This document shows, piece after piece, positions 21,401 through 33,311 of a stretch of 64,000 nucleotides of DNA. The first letter of the stretch is position 1; each line of letters opens with the position of its first letter. The stretch comes from Salminus brasiliensis. Lineage: Eukaryota; Chordata; Actinopteri; Characiformes; Bryconidae. The notes beneath the pieces are model-generated. The model made no database searches and was not told the DNA's origin. It saw only the letters and a program-made list of their open reading frames with translations. The DNA lies in the NCBI RefSeq assembly GCF_030463535.1, contig NC_132878.1:97086091-97150090 (forward strand). Direction: 5' to 3'. The translations under genes and the position numbers were made by a program.

Positions 21401-21640
21401 GCCTGAGACACGGTTCTACCAGAGTTCTGAGAAGAGCTCGGCTCTAGAACCTGCTTTTAAAATCAGATCATTAAAATGGTGGAGGGATACATGCTGCAGG
21501 GTGTAGTGCAGCTACAGAAAGTAGTCCCTAAAGAGAACTGCATTAGTTCAGATTCTCTATTCACTATTTTACCACCATCATCATCATCATCATCATCTTC
21601 ATCATCATCATCAACCAACTCTGGTTTTAAACCCCTACAG
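21306..21640. repeat. Arm of a long-range inverted duplication
   Basis: About 300 bp, from GGTGAAGGGAAGCAGACGTC to a (CAT)n run, is repeated in inverted orientation at 36006-36297. It includes the phrases ACGGTTCTACCAGAGTTCTG and GGTGGAGGGATACATGCTGC, both found as reverse complements there. Confidence 0.85.
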
Positions 21641-22160
21641 AAACAAACCCACAGATCCTTCACGCCTCCAAAAAGCCAAAACCAATCAAAACTCTCAGAC
21701 TGATCTCTATATTATTCTTTTATTCCAAACAAAAATAGTCATTTTACATAAATCCTGACTTTTCTGGATGAAAATACAAAAAAAAACATGAATTTGATTG
21801 ATTCAGCCCTGCAGATAAAGCTCCCTGATTGGTTCTTGACTGGGGTGTAAAGGTCCTTCAAGTAGTACAGAAGCATTTCATCGGGAGCCTCCAACCCTGC
21901 TCCTGGAGAGCCACCTTTCCACAGATTTCGGACCAAACCTCAATCCACCCACCAGACCCAACTAATCTCTGCCTTCAGAAGTTCTTGACTGGCTTCCAGA
22001 AGGAGGGTTGGAGAACACTGAATTATAAAGGCGAAGGTTCTTCACAGTTCTTCATAGAAGTATCTACTGAAAGGTTCTATAGGGAAACCACTGTTTGGCA
22101 CTGTTTCTGATGTGTCTCAAGAAATCAATACTTTTATTTCCTAATAAAATAAAAATTTAA
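21641..22160. other. Intergenic, no gene recognised
   Basis: Non-coding sequence between the lectin locus and the RPP25-like gene. A GGTTCTTCACAGTTCTTCAT phrase is present but nothing assignable. Confidence 0.4.
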
Positions 22161-22164
22161 CTAA

Positions 22165-22818
22165 AAAAATCTACAGAACTGTGCAAAAGTCCCAGCACTC
22201 TTCATTTATTTCATTTTTGGTCCAAAAGCATCGTTCAGGAGAACTTTCTGAGGAGATCGGTTAGAAGATAATCCACTTCCAAAACAAATGAAAGCAGAAA
22301 AGTCAAAGAGTGAAAATGAGTTTCCAAAACTTCCAAAACCCCTGGGAGACCTGGTAGACCCCCCCCCCAACACTGCCCCCCGTCAGATAAGCAGCACTGA
22401 AATGCTTTTCTCCTCAAGAGAGAGAAGAAAATCCAGCTCCGCTCAACTTCAGATCCGAGAACATCCTACGTCCTACATCTTACATCCGCTGCAAGAAGAC
22501 GTATCAGCACCACAGGTCTGGGAGGACGTGGCTGGTGAGAAGCAGGAAATATAAATGCTCCATGTCTTCTAAGACTGAACCTTGTGGTTAGATCTCCTGC
22601 AGGTTTCACAACACTCCCACCACCATGTTTAACAGATGAGATGGTGCGCTGTGGATCCTGGACAGGTTGGGAGGTGTGGTAAGATCTCCTGCAGCTTTAC
22701 TAAAGGTAAAGGTGGACCATCTTCACATCTCAAAAATCTGATTTTAGATTTTAGAACAACGAAAAACTTGATAAATGAATAAAAGAAGGGTGCTCAGACT
22801 TTCGAACAGCACTGTAAG
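22165..22818. mobile_element. Non-autonomous DNA element with inverted ends
   Basis: The left end CAGAACTGTGCAAAAGTCCC is mirrored by GCTCAGACTTTCGAACAGCA near the right end, followed by CTGTA. There is a C-run at 22362-22370. No intact transposase is present. It lies directly downstream of the RPP25-like gene. Confidence 0.55.
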
Positions 22819-22865
22819 AACATTTCTTTGATCTTCAGGTGTCCTAGGTTAAGGAATAGCTGTCC

Positions 22866-23573
22866 TCACTCTTGTCCTCCTCCTGCTGCTGTTGTTGTTT
22901 TTCGTCCTTCCCTGGGACGTCCTGTCTGCTTCCTTGGGCCTTTACCTCTCCCTCCTTCTCCTCCTCCTCCTCCTGCACTTCCAGGACCTCCAGGACCTCC
23001 ACCCCGTCCTCCTCCTCCTCCTCCTCTTTTCCTCCTCTGTTGATGCCTCTGGCTCTGAGACTCCTCTTTAACAGCTTGAGCCCAAAGCGCATCGAAGCTG
23101 CCCGGCGCTTGGTACCCAGGCTGGCCGGAGTCCAGCGGGTCTCTGGAGAGCAGAACCCAAATCCCAGGCACGTTCCTGCTGACCGTGAGGTTGTCCAGGC
23201 CAGCCTCCGGCTCCAGCGGCTCCCAAGTCTCCTGCACGGTCCGGTAGAGCAGCCGGGTGCACTGGTGCAGGCCGCGGACTCGCCGCTTCAGGATCTCCAC
23301 GCAGGTGATGGCCTTGGCCACGCTCGGACCCACTCCGGTGAACACGATCTGCCTGCACAGGCTTCCCCCAGAGGCTGGAGCGCTCTGCTGCGGTTCCTCT
23401 GCAGCCCCGCTTTCGGCCGGCGCTCTCCCCTCCATGCGGCTCAGAGCGAACTTCATGAGGTTGCGGATTTTGCTGCCGTCCCGAACTCGGACCTGAGGGG
23501 TGTCGGCAGAGAGGCTGGGGAAGGGACACGGGCAGGGCTGCTCCACCACACCTGCCTTTCTGTAGTTCTCCAT
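22866..23573 (-). CDS. rpp25l: RNase P/MRP subunit p25-like (Alba domain)
   Basis: A single minus-strand coding exon gives 235 residues. The start MENYRKAGVVEQP, the Alba-domain block VRVRDGSKIRNLM, the segment ITCVEILKRRVRGLHQ and WVLLSRDPLDSGQPGYQ match vertebrate RPP25/RPP25L. These proteins pair with RPP20 (POP7) and bind the P3 domain of RNase P and RNase MRP RNA in the nucleus. Residues 1-155 are family-like. The C-terminal 60 residues are a Gly/Arg/Lys-rich low-complexity tail. In a second frame of the same DNA (23092 down to 22844) a Glu/Gln-rich sequence is also open, so the true tail would need a transcript to fix. An acceptor at 23605-23604 and a donor at 25716-25715 suggest a 5' noncoding exon. 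RPP25 versus RPP25L is undecided; the N-terminus favours RPP25L. Confidence 0.85.
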   Translation of the reverse strand: MENYRKAGVVEQPCPCPFPSLSADTPQVRVRDGSKIRNLMKFALSRMEGRAPAESGAAEEPQQSAPASGGSLCRQIVFTGVGPSVAKAITCVEILKRRVRGLHQCTRLLYRTVQETWEPLEPEAGLDNLTVSRNVPGIWVLLSRDPLDSGQPGYQAPGSFDALWAQAVKEESQSQRHQQRRKRGGGGGGRGGGPGGPGSAGGGGGEGGRGKGPRKQTGRPREGRKTTTAAGGGQE

Positions 23574-23605
23574 AGTTCACCTGCAGCTGCAGCTGGAGCT
23601 CACCT

Positions 23606-24970
23606 GGATGCAGAGAAAAAAAATCACATTCATTTAGAACTATTAGTTATTGATTATTGATTACCACTCAAACAGCAAAACATACGTTATCAATTTAGCA
23701 CTATTGATTAGTATTCATTGATAAGTACTGCTCAGACAGTGTAACTGATATTAGTGTAGAACTACTAATATTTATTGATTAGGATCACTCATACAGTAAA
23801 AAGTGTTATTAATTTAGCACTATTAGTTATTATTTATTGATCATCACTCATACAGTAAAAAGTGTTATTAATTTAGCACTATTAGTTATTATTTATTGAT
23901 CATCACTCATACAGTGTAACTCGTTATTAATTTAGCACTATTAGCTATTATTTAGAACTATTATTTCCTGATTATCACTACAGTATAGTTATTTATTGAT
24001 TACCACTCAAAAAGTGTACATTTTATTAATTTAGCACTGTTATTATTTATTGATTCGTATCACTCATACAGCGTAACTAGTATTAGTTTAGAACTATTAT
24101 TATTTATTTATTATCGATTGTAGATTGTTAACTGTTACTAATGTAGCACTTTTAATTATTTATTGATTACCACAGTGTAAATTACATCACTACTTTAAAA
24201 GAATTTAAAAGTATAAGTAAAAGTTATTATTTATTGATTATGATCACTCATACGGTGTAACACGTTATTAATTTAGCATTATTAGTTATTCTTTATTGAT
24301 TATGATCACTCATACGGTGTAACTCGTTATTAATTTAGCATTATTAGTTATCATTTATTGATTAGTATCACTCATACCATGTAATTTGTTAATAATTTAG
24401 CACTATGAATTATTATTTATTGATTATGATCGCTCATACAGTGTAACTCGTTATTAATTTAGCATTATTAGTTATTATTTATTGATTAGGATCACTCATT
24501 CAGTGTAACTTGTATTGGTTTAGAACTATTATGTGTTCATTTTCACTTGTACATTAATTGTACATTGGTAATTTAGAACTATTAGTTATTTTTGATTATC
24601 ACTCATACAGTGTAAATTACATTATTAAATAATTACTCATTATTGATTAGTACCACTCAGGATAAATGGTATTAGTAGAATGATTATTTATTGATTTTCT
24701 CTGTAACAAATTGTTACAAATTTAGCAATATTAATTATTCATTATTTAACACTTTGTGTAAATTACTTTATTATTTAGAAGTATTAGTTATTATTTAATG
24801 ATTACCACTCGTATAGTGCAAATTATTATTAAGTTATTAATTATTATTAGTTTATTTATTTACTGACCATTAGTATCAATAAATAAAGAAGAGTGTATGT
24901 CAGCGGTTGGAGCTCCGGGCTATGGCTGCCCACCGCTCTGGGCATGTGTGCTCACTGTCACTGTATGTGT

Positions 24971-25002
<32 letters not shown>

Positions 25003-25715
25003 TCACTGTACACATGCTTAGCTTAGAATGATTATTTATTGATCATTCGTACAATAAAAGTATTAGTTATTTATTGATTAGTACCACTCACAGTGTAAAT
25101 GGTATTTGTTTAGAATGATTAATTTATTGATTATCATACTGTGTAAATTGCTTTTCATTCAGAAGTATTAGTTAATTTATTGATTACCACTCAGTTTAAA
25201 TTACAATATTAATTTAGAAGTGTTAGATATTATTATTGATGATCACTCACACAGTGTAAATTCTTAACTGTAATCATGTTATTAATTATAGTGTAAATTA
25301 TGTTATTAATTTAGAATGATTCTTATGTATTGATCACCAATTAGTTATTATTGATCAATTACCACTTGTACAGTGTAAATGATTAGTTTAGTACTATTAG
25401 TTATTGTTTATTGGTGTCAATACTTAAGTACTATTAGTATTTAGCTAGTACTGTCTGCACAGGGCAAATGACAATATTAGTTTAGCTCCATTATTGTTTA
25501 TTGATTAGTACCACATATGCAGTATAAAATATAACTATTCATAAGTATTAGGTATTGATTATTAGTCAGAGCCAGCATCACTGCTGCAGCCTGTGTTACT
25601 CAGTAATAGTATTAGCTAGAACCATCAGGACAGTCTGTATGGCACTATTAGCTGATCACTCTGTTCGATCACTCTGATTATTGATGAGTCTCCACTCAGT
25701 GCAGGATGTACTGTA
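23606..25715 (-). repeat. AT-rich tandem repeat in 5' intron of the RPP25-like gene
   Basis: About 2 kb of degenerate units of roughly 60-70 bp, built from TTATTGATTA, ACTCATACAGTGTAACTCG and TTATTAATTTAGCACTATTA. A GT-rich microsatellite interrupts it at 24964-25001. The interval is bounded by a plausible minus-strand donor and acceptor. Confidence 0.85.
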
Positions 25716-25716
25716 C

Positions 25717-26095
25717 CTTTCACAGCAGGAGAGAGAGCTTCCCCCAGACGGTGCTGCAGTGCAGGCTGTGGACCTCAGACTGGGCTGTGAGTTAGCAATC
25801 TGCTAGCTAAGCTAAGCTAACTAAGCTAAGCTAAGCTAACTCAGTGTATGGTAGTATCAGTAGGACATACTGACACCTCCACCTGTCCAGACCCCTCTCT
25901 CTCTCTACCGCACACACTCCTGGTCCTCTCACACACCCCGCTGATGGAGGTGTAGCTCGGTTTAGCTGACTGTCAGTTAGCCTCCACCGGCGGCCACGTG
26001 GTCTCTCCCCGAAGCACATCTGCAGATAAGCGGTCGAATCTGCTGCAAACCGCCGAACGGGCTCATGGGAAATGTAGTCCAGTTCGAACAAGCGC
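25717..26095 (-). promoter_or_regulatory. Promoter and 5' exon of the RPP25-like gene
   Basis: A relatively GC-rich stretch ends in a donor-like CTGTGAAAG/GTACAG at 25717/25716. At 26066-26078 the minus strand reads ACTACATTTCCCA, close to the ACTACAATTCCCA motif bound by ZNF143/Staf in vertebrate housekeeping promoters. No TATA box is seen. Promoter identity is inferred. Confidence 0.5.
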
Positions 26096-26106
26096 TATTA
26101 AAGGCT

Positions 26107-26119
26107 TGCTGAGTGTGTG

Positions 26120-26155
<36 letters not shown>

Positions 26156-26200
26156 CAGTATTATGCACCCCCACCCCCTCTCCTCACACACACACACACA
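26107..26200. repeat. (GT)n and (CA)n microsatellites
   Basis: A GT run interrupted by one TT, a short spacer and then a CA run. The pair could fold into a hairpin. Confidence 0.9.
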
Positions 26201-26585
26201 CTATATGGACAAAAGTATTGGGACAGCTGTGTTGACGCTTGAAGGGAAGAAGGCTTTAGGTTGATTTCTAGTAGATTTTGGAGGAGGAGCATTGCTGTGA
26301 GGATTTGATTGCATTCAGCCAGAAAAGCGTTAGTGAGGTCAGGATGGAGGTACTGGATGGAGCCAGAGACCACCGCAGTTCTTCCACTGCTCCACAGCTC
26401 CTCAATGCTGGGGGGCTTTATTATACCCCCCCTCTAGCCCACGCCTGGCATTAGGCAGCATGGTGCCGATAGGGCCATGAGGTTGATCTGCTCCAGGCAG
26501 TGCTCCTTAAAAACCGAGTGCAACCTAAAGTAGCTGAATACATGCATTAGAAGGGGTGTCCACAAACATTTGGACATACAGTGTA
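26199..26585 (+). mobile_element. Short Tc1-like MITE, near full length
   Basis: The left end is CTATATGGACAAAAGTATTG and the right end TCCACAAACATTTGGACATA, inverted with respect to each other. The interior CTCCACAGCTCCTCAATGCT block is shared with the other copies in this window. Confidence 0.8.
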
Positions 26586-27670
26586 CTTATATTAGAAATC
26601 CACTGATCTGACATTTCTATAAGAGGTCGGTCTCTAGCATGACACCCTATAGGAACTGTCAGCGTGTCTCTGACCCGGAGCCATGACTATATATGGCATG
26701 AAGAAGACGGGTTCTTCCTTTTTAAGTGAAGTTGCCAAACCACTGTTACAGAAGTGGAGTTACGATAAGTCCACTTCTTCTCAGACCTCCGCAGAACTGC
26801 TCTGCTGTCAGCAGCCTGAGAGGCATCGAGGAGGAAGGAGGTAGGACTGTACAGCTAAAGTTTATACAATCAACCGTTTAGTGCTTTATCAGTCAGCAGA
26901 AGTTCAGAGAAGTGCTGAAATTAATATTAATGGCATAATATGGATCTATAATCTAAAGATGTCGCTTTGCCTTTAAAGGATCCTTATGCTATGTTTTTTT
27001 GTGAGGGCCTTTTAGGCCTTTTAGACCTTTTAGGGATTTTAATGGTTCATCTAGCAAAAAAAAGCAGGATTAAATCGTAAATGTATTTTTTAATTAATTA
27101 TATTTATTAATTTTATTAAACTGGATGTTTTTTTGGTACTGGCCCTTTAATACATGCTGCATATCTCCATATTTGATTTTTAATTTTTCATGTGACTGTA
27201 TCTTATTAGTTGTTCTATACATTGCATTATTTATTTATAATGATGAATATTCATGATGAATGGACCAATAGAAATGCTCCAATGACTTGAAATCTAATAT
27301 AATATAATAAATAACATTGACTTCCATTGAAAGTTTAGATGTTTTTATATGTTATATATATTATGTATCTTTTATACACTCGTGCTCGCTACGAAAAAAA
27401 CACCAACAATTAAAATTTCCATTGAACGTTTAGATGTTTTTTTATTCTCCTGTAAAGCTGCATTTTGGAGCTCTGAATGTTTTGTTTTGATGATATCATT
27501 AAATAAGCTCTGTTCTGATTGGCTGTTCTATAATGTATCTCATCCAATAAACAGTCTGGGTAAAAAAAATCATCAACTTTACTGACTATGAATGGGGTGG
27601 GACTTAACTAATAGCCAGATATATTATATACAGCATATCAGCGTCCCTCCTTCCAGACAGAGTAAGGAAG
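26586..27670. other. 5' flank of the TRIM gene
   Basis: No exon or ISRE-like motif was found. A single unit related to the intronic minisatellite of the gene lies at about 27364-27400 (ATCTTTTATACACTCGTGCT). A good transcription start could not be placed. Confidence 0.5.
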
Positions 27671-30600
27671 ATGTCGGCTGTGGCTGAAGATCTGGAGGCC
27701 GAGCTGAGCTGTGCCGTGTGTCTAGACGTTTATAAGGACCCGCGGCTGCTGACCTGCGGCCACAACTTCTGCCATGCATGTCTGCTTAGACTGTGGGAGA
27801 ACCAGGGCGCCGACCTGCAGAGCTATTCATGCCCGGAGTGTCGCACCACCTTCGAACACTACCCAGCCACCCAGAGGAACATTAAACTGTCCAACATCAT
27901 CGGACACCTCCAGGCCAACCGAGAAGCGCGAGACAGTGGTGCCGGAGCAGGTGGGGGTTTAAACCTTTTATACACTCGCGCTCACTCTGAAAAAACACAG
28001 TGCATCCAACAAGAGCGAAAGCCTCGTCCATCTTTTATACACTCGCGCTCACTCTGAAAAAACACAGTGCATCCAACAAGAGTGAAAGCCTAGTACATCT
28101 TTTATACACTCACGCTCACTATGAAAAAAAAACAGTGCATCCAACAAGAGCGAAAGCCTCGTCCATCTTTTATATACTCGCGATCACTATGAAAAAAAAA
28201 CAGTGCATCCAACAAGAGCGAAAGCCTCGTCCATCTTTTATATACTCGTGATCACTATGAAAAAAAAACAGTGCATCCAACAAGAGCGAAAGCCTCGTCC
28301 ATCTTTTATACACTCGCGCTCACTGTGGAAAAAACACAGTGCATCCAACAAGAGTGAAAGCCTCGTCTATCTTTTATACACTCACGCTCACTATGAAAAA
28401 AAAACAGTGCATCCAACAAGAGCGAAAGCCTCGTCTATCTTTTATACACTCGCGCTCATTCAGGAAAAACACAGTGCATCCAACAAGAGCGAAAGCCTAG
28501 TACATCTTTTATATACTCGCGATCACTATGAAAAAAACACAGTGCATCCAACAAGAGCGAAAGCCTCGTCTATCTTTTATACACTCGCGCTCATTCAGGA
28601 AAAACACAGTGCATCCAACAAGAGTGAAAGCCTCGTCCATCTTTTATACACTCACGCTCACTCTGAAAAAAACACAGTGCATCCAACAAGAGCGAAAGCC
28701 TCGTCTATCTTTTATACACTCGCGCTCATTCAGGAAAAACACAGTGCATCCAACAAGAGCGAAAGCCTCGTCCATCTTTTATACACTCGCGCTCATTCAG
28801 GAAAAACACAGTGCATCCAACAAGAGCGAAAGCCTCGTCCATCTTTTATACACTCGCGCTCATTCAGGAAAAACACAGTGCATCCAACAAGAGCGAAAGC
28901 CTCGTCCATCTTTTATACACTCGCGCTCATTCAGGAAAAACACAGTGCATCCAACAAGAGTGAAAGCCTCATCCATCTTTTATACACTCGCGCTCACTCT
29001 GAAAAAAACACAGTGCATCCAACAAGAGTGAAAGCCTCGTCCATCTTTTATACACTCGCGCTCACTCTGAAAAAACACAGTGCATCCAACAAGAGTGAAA
29101 GCCTCGTCCATCTTTTATACACTCGCGCTCATTCAGGAAAAACACAGTGCATCCAACAAGAGTGAAAGCCTCATCCATCTTTTATACACTCGCGCTCACT
29201 CTGAAAAAAACACAGTGCATCCAACAAGAGTGAAAGCCTCGTCCATCTTTTATACACTCGCGCTCACTCTGAAAAAACACAGTGCATCCAACAAGAGCGA
29301 AAGCCTCGTCCATCTTTTATACACTCGCGCTCATTCAGGAAAAACACAGTGCATCCAACAAGAGCGAAAGCCTCGTCCATCTTTTATACACTCGCGCTCA
29401 TTCAGGAAAAACACAGTGCATCCAACAAGAGTGAAAGCCTCATCCATCTTTTATACACTCGCGCTCACTCTGAAAAAAACACAGTGCATCCAACAAGAGT
29501 GAAAGCCTCGTCCATCTTTTATACACTCGCGCTCACTCTGAAAAAACACAGTGCATCCAACAAGAGCGAAAGCCTCGTCCATCTTTTATACACTCGCGCT
29601 CATTCAGGAAAAACACAGTGCATCCAACAAGAGTGAAAGCCTCATCCATCTTTTATACACTCGCGCTCATTCAGGAAAAACACAGTGCATCCAACAAGAG
29701 TGAAAGCCTCGTCCATCTTTTATACACTCGCGCTCACTCTGAAAAAAACACAGTGCATCCAACAAGAGTGAAAGCCTAGTCCATCTTTTATACACTCGCG
29801 CTCACTCTGAAAAAACACAGTGCATCCAACAAGACCCTTGTGTATCTTTTATCTGATATCAGCAAGACGTTAACTGCTTTAGCTGATGCTGGAAACTGAG
29901 GACAAATCATTCACCGAGTATAAAGTATAAAGTAATGAGTCCTCACCAGCATCTAGCACTGTAACTGTTAGCTGTAGTGTTAACATTAGCTTCTCTGAAG
30001 AGGAAGATACTTACCCAACACGAGAAGCCCTCTTGTTTCTACAGCTATTATTTCATAACAGAACTTGAATAGAACTAAAAATAACCACTGATGCCTAAAA
30101 AAGACAGTTTTCAATTCAGCCAAGTCTGTTAAGTCTGTTTTTTCCATTTCCTTGCTGTTCATCTGTTCATTATTAACATACACATATATACATACATATA
30201 TACGTATATACACATACATATACAAAATTAGTCTGCATGCAAATCAACCATCTGTTTAATAATCTAATAATCCAATCTGTTTTTTCATTAAATGTTTACA
30301 GGCTCCTTTTCTATATGTTTTTTTTAAACAATAAGACAAAAATATGTCTTTACTTTAGTGTTTATCTATATTTTTTAATTATTATTATTATTATTATTTC
30401 ACTTGTTTTACTACGATTATGTTTACCATCTTGCTGTATTTTTATCTCTGACATTTTTATTAATAACATTTTTATATTATATTTATATCATATAAAAATA
30501 TATATATATTTTTTTTTAATTATTTATTTTACATTGGCCTGCACTTTTATGTTATAAATGTGCTATATAAATGAAGTTGTTTATTTTTATCATATTTATT

Positions 30601-32030
30601 ATTATTATTATTATTGTCATCATCATTATTATCATCATTATTAGGATTGTGATGAAATTATATATATATATATATATACATGCATATGCTTTATATATTT
30701 CAATTTGTCCAATTTTTCACATTTTACAGTGCAGCTACAACACCCAGAGGATGCTGAGCATGTGCCGACACCGGCGGCGGTGTGTGCTGACCACGGGAGA
30801 CCCTGGGAGTTTTTCTGCAAGGAGCACAAGTCCTGCCTCTGCAGATCCTGTCTGGAGGAGCACCAATCCCACCCCTACCTGCTGCTGCAGGACGCTAAAG
30901 CTGTTAGCATGGCCATTCTGAAAGGACATATCAGGACACTGGAGAAGTCCCGGACGCAAACGCAGGGCAGCGTAGAATGGCTGCGGTGCGCCAGCTCCCG
31001 GCTCGCCAGCGATCGCGCTAAACTGAGGGAACAGCTGGTGCAGCTGTTTGATGAGATACAGGACGCTCTGGCGGCTGAAAGGGAGGCGGTTTTCGCTCTT
31101 GTTGATCTGGAGGAGGAAAGAAGCCTCACACTTTTAAAGTCTCGCCTCGGGGAGGCGGAGGAGAAGCAGGGAGAGTTAGCATGGCTAATCACGGAGGCTA
31201 ACGGACTGGTGGAACAGGAGATTCCCGCCAAAGACTTCATGGACCGTTCTGATTGGGTGATGGAGAGGATGCTGAAGGTTGATGTGCTGCAGGCTCCACC
31301 ATGCCGTGTCGAGAGGCATGAGCTGGACAGGCCTGCGGTTGGTCAGCTACAGCGAGACGGTCAGGCCGCTGTGAGAAATGTTAGCAAAGGGATACGTGAG
31401 AAACTGAGGCTGGGGAAGAGCAAGCTTATGGAATCACCCCCGGTACCCCCAAAACCACTCAGATCCATCACCCTGAAACCCCCCACGCCAGAATTAACAG
31501 ATCTGATACTGGATCCAAACACGGCCCACTGCAACATTAGCATATCCGATGACCGCTCATCAGCCCGGTGGGTGGCCCGTCCCCTGGCACGTCCGCCTCA
31601 TCCCGAACGCTTCCGGTTGCACCCCCAGGTGCTGTGCAGTCAAGGCCTGTCCGAAGGAGAGCACGTCTGGCAGGTGGAAGTTGGAGGCACCCGCCGGTGG
31701 GAGGTGGGGGTCACCTGTAAGAGCCGGGACCAGGCCTGGGTAGACTCCTGTATCAGCTGGGCTCTGCGCTGGGATGGCCGCCAGCTCCAGGCTTTCGAGG
31801 GACACAAGCGCTACTCCAACCCCAAACTCGGGACCCTGAAGCGAGCCCCAGAGCTCATCCAGGTCCATCTGCACTGCGGGCTGAAGACGCTGAGTTTCTG
31901 TACCTCCGAGGACGGCCTCCTGCACAGCTTCAGCATAAAACCCTCAGGACCCGTCTTCCCAGGCTTCTATCTGGAGGAATCGTTTGTGAAGATCAAGAAG
32001 CAGGACAATATCCATCAGATCTTTCCATGA
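27671..32030 (+). CDS. TRIM-family E3 ligase (RING, B-box, coiled coil, PRY-SPRY)
   Basis: Two coding exons, 27671-27950 and 30730-32030, join in phase 1 to give 526 residues. Exon 1 holds a C3HC4 RING (Cys14, Cys17, Cys29, His31, Cys34, Cys37, Cys54, Cys57). Exon 2 holds a B-box type 2 with eight ligands from Cys112 to His141, a coiled coil at about 150-260, a proline-rich hinge (SPPVPPKPL) and a PRY-SPRY domain (about 345-526) with LDPNTAH, GEHVWQVEV, RRWEVGV and FPGFYLEESFVKI. TRIM proteins with this order are ubiquitin ligases and many act in antiviral signalling. The closest human relative I can suggest from memory is TRIM65, but this is not secure. All domains after the RING sit in a single exon. 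The intron is a large minisatellite. Confidence 0.88.
27958..29850 (+). repeat. Minisatellite, about 28 units of 68 bp, in TRIM intron
   Basis: The unit contains ATCTTTTATACACTCGCGCT, then CACTCTGAAAAAA or CATTCAGGAAAAA variants, then CACAGTGCATCCAACAAGAG and CGAAAGCCTCGTCC. The array starts within about 10 bp of the exon 1 donor. It is open in two plus-strand frames because the unit lacks stops. Higher-order blocks of alternating variants are visible. Confidence 0.95.
29851..30729 (+). other. Rest of the TRIM intron
   Basis: AT-rich, with (TTA)n near 30380 and 30595, TA runs and no exon. It ends in the acceptor TTTTACAG at 30722-30729. Confidence 0.7.
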
Positions 32031-32329
32031 CTTGCACTTATTTATGTATATATAAAAAAACCTGACTGTCCAAAAGTATCCAGACATCCTTTCCAATGAG
32101 AAACGCCTCCATAAAAAAGCCCTGACCAGTTAAACATCTAAGCCCCCCAGCGTTGGGCTGTGGAGAGAACTGTGTTCTCTGAGGTGATGGACCTCCATCT
32201 TTGGGATGAGTTGGATCATCCTACTTTAGTACCTGTCCTCACTTTTGCTCCAGTGTGGCTGAGTGCAATCAAATCCTCCTCACAGAAAGAGTAAACCCGC
32301 ATATGTCATGTTCTGAACACTGGTAGGGT

Positions 32330-33045
32330 GGTCTACCAGTACCAGACCAGTAGAAACCAGTATATGTTGTGTTTTAAACACTCTCATACTGGTTAACCAG
32401 CACCACACCACCACTAGACCAGTATAAACCAGTATAGACCAGCATAGCCCAGTTTAAACCAGTATAAACCAGCATATGCTGTGTTTTGAACACTGGTATA
32501 CTGGTTAACCAGCACCACACCAACACCAGACCAGTATAAACTAGTATATGTTGTGTTTTGAACACTGGTATACTGGTTAACCAGCACCAGACCAACACCA
32601 GACCAGTATAAACCAGTATATGCTGTGTTTTGAACACTGGTATACTGGTTAACCAGCACCACACCAACACCAGACCAGTATAAACCAGTATATGCTGTGT
32701 TTTGAACACTGGTATACTGGTTAACCAGCACCACACCAACACCAGACCAGTATAAACCAGTATATGCTGTGTTTTGAACACTGGTATACTGGTTAACCAG
32801 CACCAGACCAACACCAGACCAGTATAAACCAGTATATGCTGTGTTTTGAACACTGGTATACTGGTTAACCAGCACCACACCAACACCAGACCAGTATAAA
32901 CCAGTATATGCTGTGTTTTGAACACTGGTATACTGGTTAACCAGCACCACACCAACACCAGACCAGTATAAACCAGTATATGCTGTGTTTTGAACACTGG
33001 TATACTGGTTAACCAGCACCACACCAACACCAGACCAGTATAAAT
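32330..33045. repeat. Minisatellite, about 10 units of 60 bp
   Basis: The unit contains CCAGTATATGCTGTGTTTTG, AACACTGGTATACTGGTTAA and CCAGCACCACACCAACACCA. Later units are almost identical, so the array is recently expanded. Long minus-strand frames across it are artefacts of the periodicity. It lies about 220 bp upstream of the first ASTE1-like promoter. Confidence 0.95.
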
Positions 33046-33268
33046 GAAAGGGCTGATAGGGCGGAGGTAACTGTGACCTCCACCTGCTCTCAGACAGGGT
33101 GGAGGTGAAACGCTGAAACTCTGCTGTGCAAAGAAACACCCGGCCATCATGCACGGCGAGCAAAGCACGAGCGCATCTGAGAGAAAGGCACTCACGCGCT
33201 TTGTTGTTGTTATTATTATTATTAACGGATGTAAACAGAACTAAAGGGGCTTGACTGGATTTTTTTGA

Positions 33269-33311
33269 AGTTTCGTTTTCCTCCGCGTGACGCACTTCAG
33301 TTTCCCTTTCC
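33269..33311 (+). promoter_or_regulatory. Paired ISRE motifs, first ASTE1-like gene
   Basis: AGTTTCGTTTTCC at 33269-33281 and AGTTTCCCTTTCC at 33299-33311 both fit the interferon-stimulated response element AGTTTCNNTTTC exactly. A CRE-like CGTGACGCAC lies between them. The same arrangement precedes the second ASTE1-like gene. Interferon control is inferred from the motifs, not shown. Confidence 0.75.

Noticed and set aside
22872-23660. Plus-strand 262-codon frame opposite the RPP25-like gene
   Set aside because: It is the antisense shadow of a GC-rich coding exon. The minus-strand product matches a known family.
28203-29502. Long plus-strand open frames across the TRIM intron array
   Set aside because: They only reflect a 68-bp unit without stops in two frames. 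The exon 1 donor and the exon 2 acceptor agree in phase and skip the array.
27958-29850. Possible CRISPR-like array
   Set aside because: The units are contiguous near-identical 68-mers with no unique spacers, in an intron of a vertebrate gene. This is a minisatellite.
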